This document shows, piece after piece, positions 14,048 to 17,060 of a stretch of DNA of 17,060 bases. How positions within the stretch are numbered: the stretch's first letter is position 1; each line of letters opens with the position of its first letter. Source of the DNA: Promethearchaeota archaeon (lineage in GTDB: Archaea > Asgardarchaeota > Lokiarchaeia > Sigynarchaeales > SOKP01); the NCBI GenBank assembly GCA_030605085.1, contig JAUWBH010000136.1, forward strand, positions 1-17,060, given 5' to 3'. Under the pieces are notes generated by a model. That model had not been told where the DNA came from and ran no database searches. It was given only the letters and a program-made list of their open reading frames with translations. Made by a program: the position numbers and the translations under genes.

Positions 14048-15628
14048 TTAGAACTCGCGATATTTTATTTTGTACGAATCTATCTCGAATTTCCCTTCTT
14101 GATATTTCTTGTAAAAATCTTCAAACTTAAAACTGCCAATATTATCTGTGTTTACGTTTACAACTTGATATAAAACATAATTTTCACTTTTTTCTTTCGC
14201 AAAATTGAGTTCTTTTTTACTAATGGTAAAATCTATATAATTATTTATCGACGCTTTTACTTCAATGAACAATTCTTTAGTATTATCGATTAGAAAAATG
14301 TCGTACGGTTCAAAAGACTCCTCAAATTCATTATTCCATACAACTCTCGCTATTTCCTTACCATTTTTTTCTAAATGAAAACCATTTTCCCATTCGTTGT
14401 TAATCAATTTCCCTTCTGGATATTTTTTTTCTAAATCTGACAGCAATACGTTATAGCAAACGTAACATTCTCCCCTCTTTCCAATATTACGAGTCAGCCT
14501 AAAATCATCAGTTCTGATTTTCACTTGGTTTAATTTTGATACTTTTGAATTATACAATTTCGATTTTTCTATTTTTTGAGGTCTTATCGGTTCCGGAAAG
14601 ATTAATTTATACTTTTCTCGAAATAGTCTTTTAACATCTTTTCGGATTTTACTCTCTTTTTGCGCTAAACTATTTTCCAATAACTTGAGATAAAGTTCAA
14701 TTTCCTTGTTTTGCAATAAATACTCTTCCATAAATTTCATCCTTTCGCTATCGTTTTTTTCAAAAAACTCATTTATCTTTTGTTTGGGCCATTTTTCAAC
14801 CTCCATCGTGTATATATAATAATGTCCAAAATGTTCAATGTGACGATGCCATATTTTTAGAAAAACCTCAGGATGTTCTAATAGATTCTGAATGAACAAT
14901 AGTCGTGGTTTCTTAGGAGGACTTGCGTTTTGAATTGCTTTAATAAAATCTATTTTCCTTCTTCCACTTGATAGGATGATGGAATTCTTCCTGCAATAAT
15001 TTCTTAATTGTCTGGAAGTCCAGTGTTCGAGATATTCGTAATCTCTTTCAAGAATGTTGCGTAAAAAGTTATCTAATAGTATTCTTTCCGCAGGTAAAAC
15101 TTCTATATCGCCTATACTCTCGTAATTGCGAAGACCTACCGATAAATTATTGGATAATCTAAATAATAAATAAGTTCCACTATTTTCACCATATCTTACA
15201 TAATCAACTATTTCCATTTGAAAAAGGTTGTTTTTCTCAAAAGCACGTAAAAATGTAAGTATTTCAAGTATTCTCTCATATCTGTAATTAGCTTTATGGT
15301 GTTGTAGTATAGGTTGATCCCTATCCTTATGCTCGAATTTAGAGCGTAAATTAGATATGGTCTTTGAAAGAGAATATCCTCCGGAAAAGGAATGTCGACG
15401 AGTTTTCATTAAAAAGATTTCTTTACGTTCTCTATTTTTTTTAATCTCGTCAGGATATACGACATGCGAAATAAAAGAGAGTTCTTTAGGAAAATACGGT
15501 ATCTTGTCAAACTGAACCAATTGGACTTTATTTGAATAGAAGAAGCGAAAAAATCTTTTTATTAAATTTGGTAAAGAATCAAATCTTTCTTTAGAATACA
15601 CGCACAATTCTTTTTTATTTAACGACAT
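14048..15628 (-). CDS. SAP-like and DUF3883 (PD-(D/E)xK) probable DNA endonuclease
   Basis: 526 residues. About 203-232 reads HWTSRQLRNYCRKNSIILSS then GRRKIDFIKAIQ, which fits a SAP DNA-binding motif (helix, loop with Gly, helix). The C-terminal 145 residues match DUF3883: G-x-x-G-E (IGKRGECYV, 382-390), an E-rich strand, PYDIFLI (D443), FIEVKAS with E-V-K at 456-458, a Glu in KKELNFA, then YVLYQVV. D-(x)n-E-x-K is the catalytic set of PD-(D/E)xK nucleases, and DUF3883 occurs in restriction and other defence proteins. The first 200 residues are basic and unrecognised and may help recognise the target. ATG 15628 follows a TATA-like box. The nearby cytosine methyltransferase makes a restriction-like pairing possible, though the genes are separated by two others and by a 236-base gap. 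Nuclease activity is inferred. Confidence 0.7.
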   Translation of the reverse strand: MSLNKKELCVYSKERFDSLPNLIKRFFRFFYSNKVQLVQFDKIPYFPKELSFISHVVYPDEIKKNRERKEIFLMKTRRHSFSGGYSLSKTISNLRSKFEHKDRDQPILQHHKANYRYERILEILTFLRAFEKNNLFQMEIVDYVRYGENSGTYLLFRLSNNLSVGLRNYESIGDIEVLPAERILLDNFLRNILERDYEYLEHWTSRQLRNYCRKNSIILSSGRRKIDFIKAIQNASPPKKPRLLFIQNLLEHPEVFLKIWHRHIEHFGHYYIYTMEVEKWPKQKINEFFEKNDSERMKFMEEYLLQNKEIELYLKLLENSLAQKESKIRKDVKRLFREKYKLIFPEPIRPQKIEKSKLYNSKVSKLNQVKIRTDDFRLTRNIGKRGECYVCYNVLLSDLEKKYPEGKLINNEWENGFHLEKNGKEIARVVWNNEFEESFEPYDIFLIDNTKELFIEVKASINNYIDFTISKKELNFAKEKSENYVLYQVVNVNTDNIGSFKFEDFYKKYQEGKFEIDSYKIKYREF

Positions 15629-15660
15629 TTCTTTTATGGCTACTTTCGAAAACTAGAATT

Positions 15661-15671
15661 CTTTTTATATT
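15661..15671 (-). promoter_or_regulatory. TATA-like promoter of the SAP-DUF3883 gene
   Basis: On the minus strand AATATAAAAAG lies 33-43 bases upstream of the ATG at 15628. Standard archaeal spacing gives a start about 12 bases before the ATG, so a very short leader. No ribosome site is seen, consistent with near-leaderless translation. Confidence 0.35.
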
Positions 15672-15754
15672 CTATAAAGAAAATTAATAATTTAATATTT
15701 TATTACTAACCAAAAGCAAATAATAAATAAAATAAGGTAAAAATTTGAAAAGGC

Positions 15755-16888
15755 TTAAAACAAGTCTAGATTTCTTATAATTTTATCTCGATTAGGGTCG
15801 TTATCGACTTGCTCCCGTGCCTTTGAAAGAATCTCTTCCCTGCTCATCTCGATTTCCTTTAAGGTTTTGTCCACTCCCTTCTCGTTGAACTTACCTTCTC
15901 GAATCATAGGGGTTAGGCGCTTCAAGGTAATCAACCACTTTTTTCTAATGCTTTGGTCTTGACGGATCAATTCGGCAAACTGTAGAGCGTACGGAAGGGC
16001 GCCAAACCTGTTCAAATCGTAAAAAAGGGCGGCGGCGATGACGTGGCAACTGGTCTTTAAAGTGCTCGAGTTTCCTTTTTTTACCAAGTTCTTAGATTCG
16101 ATCAATTCAATTATTTCTTCTTCGATGTAGCCTATCACGTGAAAAGGTAATAGTATCCTAGGAACTTCGCAGTTCTCGAAATCTTCCGGTGAGAAGTAAA
16201 GCTTCCGATCTTGTTCGGTAAAGGGTTCTCCTCTAATAAAGTTGGGAATCCAATCGTGGATTATCTCGTCCCGAGGAATTTCGTAGAAATACCTTCTAAT
16301 CTCGTCAGGGGAATAACCAAAGAGGATTACGTCTATATTGCGTTCCATCGCTTCTCTGACCACCAAACTGTGGACTAAATCGCCGCAATTATCGCACAAG
16401 TTTCTCGTTAGGGTTAGCTCGCCCGAGCCTTGATTCGTAAAAACCCATTGATATAACCTCCTAAAAGTTTCTTTAGCTCCATCGATTATCACGTGATCAA
16501 CTTCTAGTTTTCCGAGCGTGTCTCTCACGTTTTCAAAAGCGACTTCTGGAATGAAACCAGAATCGATAGTTACCGCGAGCGGGTTAAAACCGTAATCGTG
16601 TACCATTTTATACAAAAGAGCCGTTGAGTCTTTACCTCCCGAAAACCCCACTATACAGTCGTACTTTCTCTCTCCTTGACGCGAACGCAAGTACTCAATT
16701 ACGGAATTCCAATCCTTTAAACTTGCTTCCTTCGCTTCGCTTGTTATTTGAGTTTTCCACCAATTAGCGGTCTTATAAGTCGGGTCTTCGCAATAGTTGC
16801 AAACGCCTTCCGAATTTAGTTCGATCCCGAAAGAACCGTCTATTAAAACGCAATTTTTACATATGTGTTTTTGCTGCTGTTGCTTCAT
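15755..16888 (-). CDS. PP-loop ATP pyrophosphatase with N-terminal zinc-type cysteines (N-acetyl sugar amidotransferase-like)
   Basis: 377 residues. The N-terminus has C10-x-x-C13 and C30-x-x-C33 framing LIDGSFGIELNSEGVCNYC, as in WbpG/PseA-type sugar amidotransferases and related PP-loop proteins. The PP-loop is SGGKDS (83-88), followed by NPLAVTIDSGF. A second pair, C165-x-x-C168 (RNLCDNCGD), comes before VILFGYSPDEIRRYF. PP-loop enzymes use ATP to adenylate a carbonyl or tRNA base, releasing pyrophosphate before amidation or thiolation. The middle Cys pair could bind a metal or Fe-S cluster, as in tRNA thiolation enzymes. So an archaeal sugar amidotransferase and a tRNA sulfur-transfer enzyme are both possible; the N-terminus favours the former. 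ATG 16888 has a TATA-like ATAAATAG about 35 bases upstream. It probably belongs to the chromosomal background, not the defence genes. Confidence 0.75.
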   Translation of the reverse strand: MKQQQQKHICKNCVLIDGSFGIELNSEGVCNYCEDPTYKTANWWKTQITSEAKEASLKDWNSVIEYLRSRQGERKYDCIVGFSGGKDSTALLYKMVHDYGFNPLAVTIDSGFIPEVAFENVRDTLGKLEVDHVIIDGAKETFRRLYQWVFTNQGSGELTLTRNLCDNCGDLVHSLVVREAMERNIDVILFGYSPDEIRRYFYEIPRDEIIHDWIPNFIRGEPFTEQDRKLYFSPEDFENCEVPRILLPFHVIGYIEEEIIELIESKNLVKKGNSSTLKTSCHVIAAALFYDLNRFGALPYALQFAELIRQDQSIRKKWLITLKRLTPMIREGKFNEKGVDKTLKEIEMSREEILSKAREQVDNDPNRDKIIRNLDLF

Positions 16889-16982
16889 AAAACATCTCTC
16901 ATTTATTTTTTTTTACTTACTATTTATGGCGAACTAAATAATTTGGCATCCTCACAGCGTCTCCTCTTATATCACCTGGATA

Positions 16983-17060
16983 TTACACCCTTTCAAGAAG
17001 GTTTTTTCTCTCTTTAAATTCATGAAAAAACTTCAAATAACAAGGAACTCTCCCGATCAC
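16983..17060 (-). CDS. C-terminal tail of an unrecognised gene entering from the right edge
   Basis: The minus-strand frame is open from the window edge for 25 codons to TAA (16985-16983) and reads VIGRVPCYLKFFHEFKER and then KNLLERV. The composition is protein-like and the direction matches the PP-loop gene 95 bases downstream. The same frame continues past the TAA with coding-looking sequence (YPGDIRGDAVRMPNYLVRHK, ending TAG 16922-16920), so the stop may be a mutation or readthrough site, or the second part may be a separate small frame starting at ATG (MPNYLVRHK) with a GAGG-rich upstream. Family not identified. Confidence 0.4.
   Translation of the reverse strand: MIGRVPCYLKFFHEFKERKNLLERV

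Noticed and set aside
1..17060. CRISPR array, insertion sequence or integrase
   Set aside because: No regularly spaced repeats, and no transposase or integrase motifs seen in any long frame.

Overview
The window looks archaeal, AT-rich and from a lineage with eukaryote-like signalling genes. The grounds are: a Roadblock/LC7 protein gene next to an MglA-like small GTPase gene, TATA-type promoters (TTTAAA-like boxes 25-60 bases upstream of starts), few strong Shine-Dalgarno sites, and a ribbon-helix-helix regulator. An Asgard archaeon is a reasonable guess, but no marker gene here proves it.

Layout. 1-136: the start of an unrecognised minus-strand gene that leaves the window. 137-752: non-coding, with two small hairpins and, near its right end, an operator-like palindrome. 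753-1361 (+): a ribbon-helix-helix regulator. 1434-2216 (-): a long coding-like frame, resembling accessory proteins of viruses and plasmids, with no usable start codon in its upstream half. 2217-3077: non-coding, with a compact 110-base structured element closed by a 12-bp stem (2549-2658) and the remains of a split-frame coiled-coil/membrane protein (about 2711-3024). 3078-4306 (-): the GTPase and Roadblock pair.

Defence-like region. 4791-10855 (+) is one very large gene in two frames. Reconstructed, it encodes a protein of about 2021 residues: an N-terminal Cap4/DUF4297-like nuclease, a STAND P-loop NTPase and a long helical C-terminus, which is the plan of the Avs antiviral sensors. It is the only long plus-strand gene among minus-strand genes and is visibly more AT-rich, so it looks acquired. 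Downstream on the minus strand is a probable operon of TPR protein, six-helix membrane protein and C5-cytosine DNA methyltransferase (13811 down to 10959). A separate gene (14048-15628) encodes a SAP-like plus DUF3883 PD-(D/E)xK nuclease. These neighbours suggest a defence island. 15755-16888 is a PP-loop ATP pyrophosphatase with an N-terminal four-cysteine motif, and the tail of another gene enters from the right edge.

Several genes show frame damage (the Avs-like gene, the methyltransferase N-terminus, the 1434-2216 gene and the 2711-3024 remnant). Most breaks fall at short homopolymers or a dinucleotide repeat, so uncorrected long-read indels compete with real gene decay or programmed frameshifting. 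The most interesting items are the archaeal Avs-like gene with its slippery frameshift site, the 110-base structured element, and the methyltransferase/SAP-DUF3883 nuclease neighbourhood.
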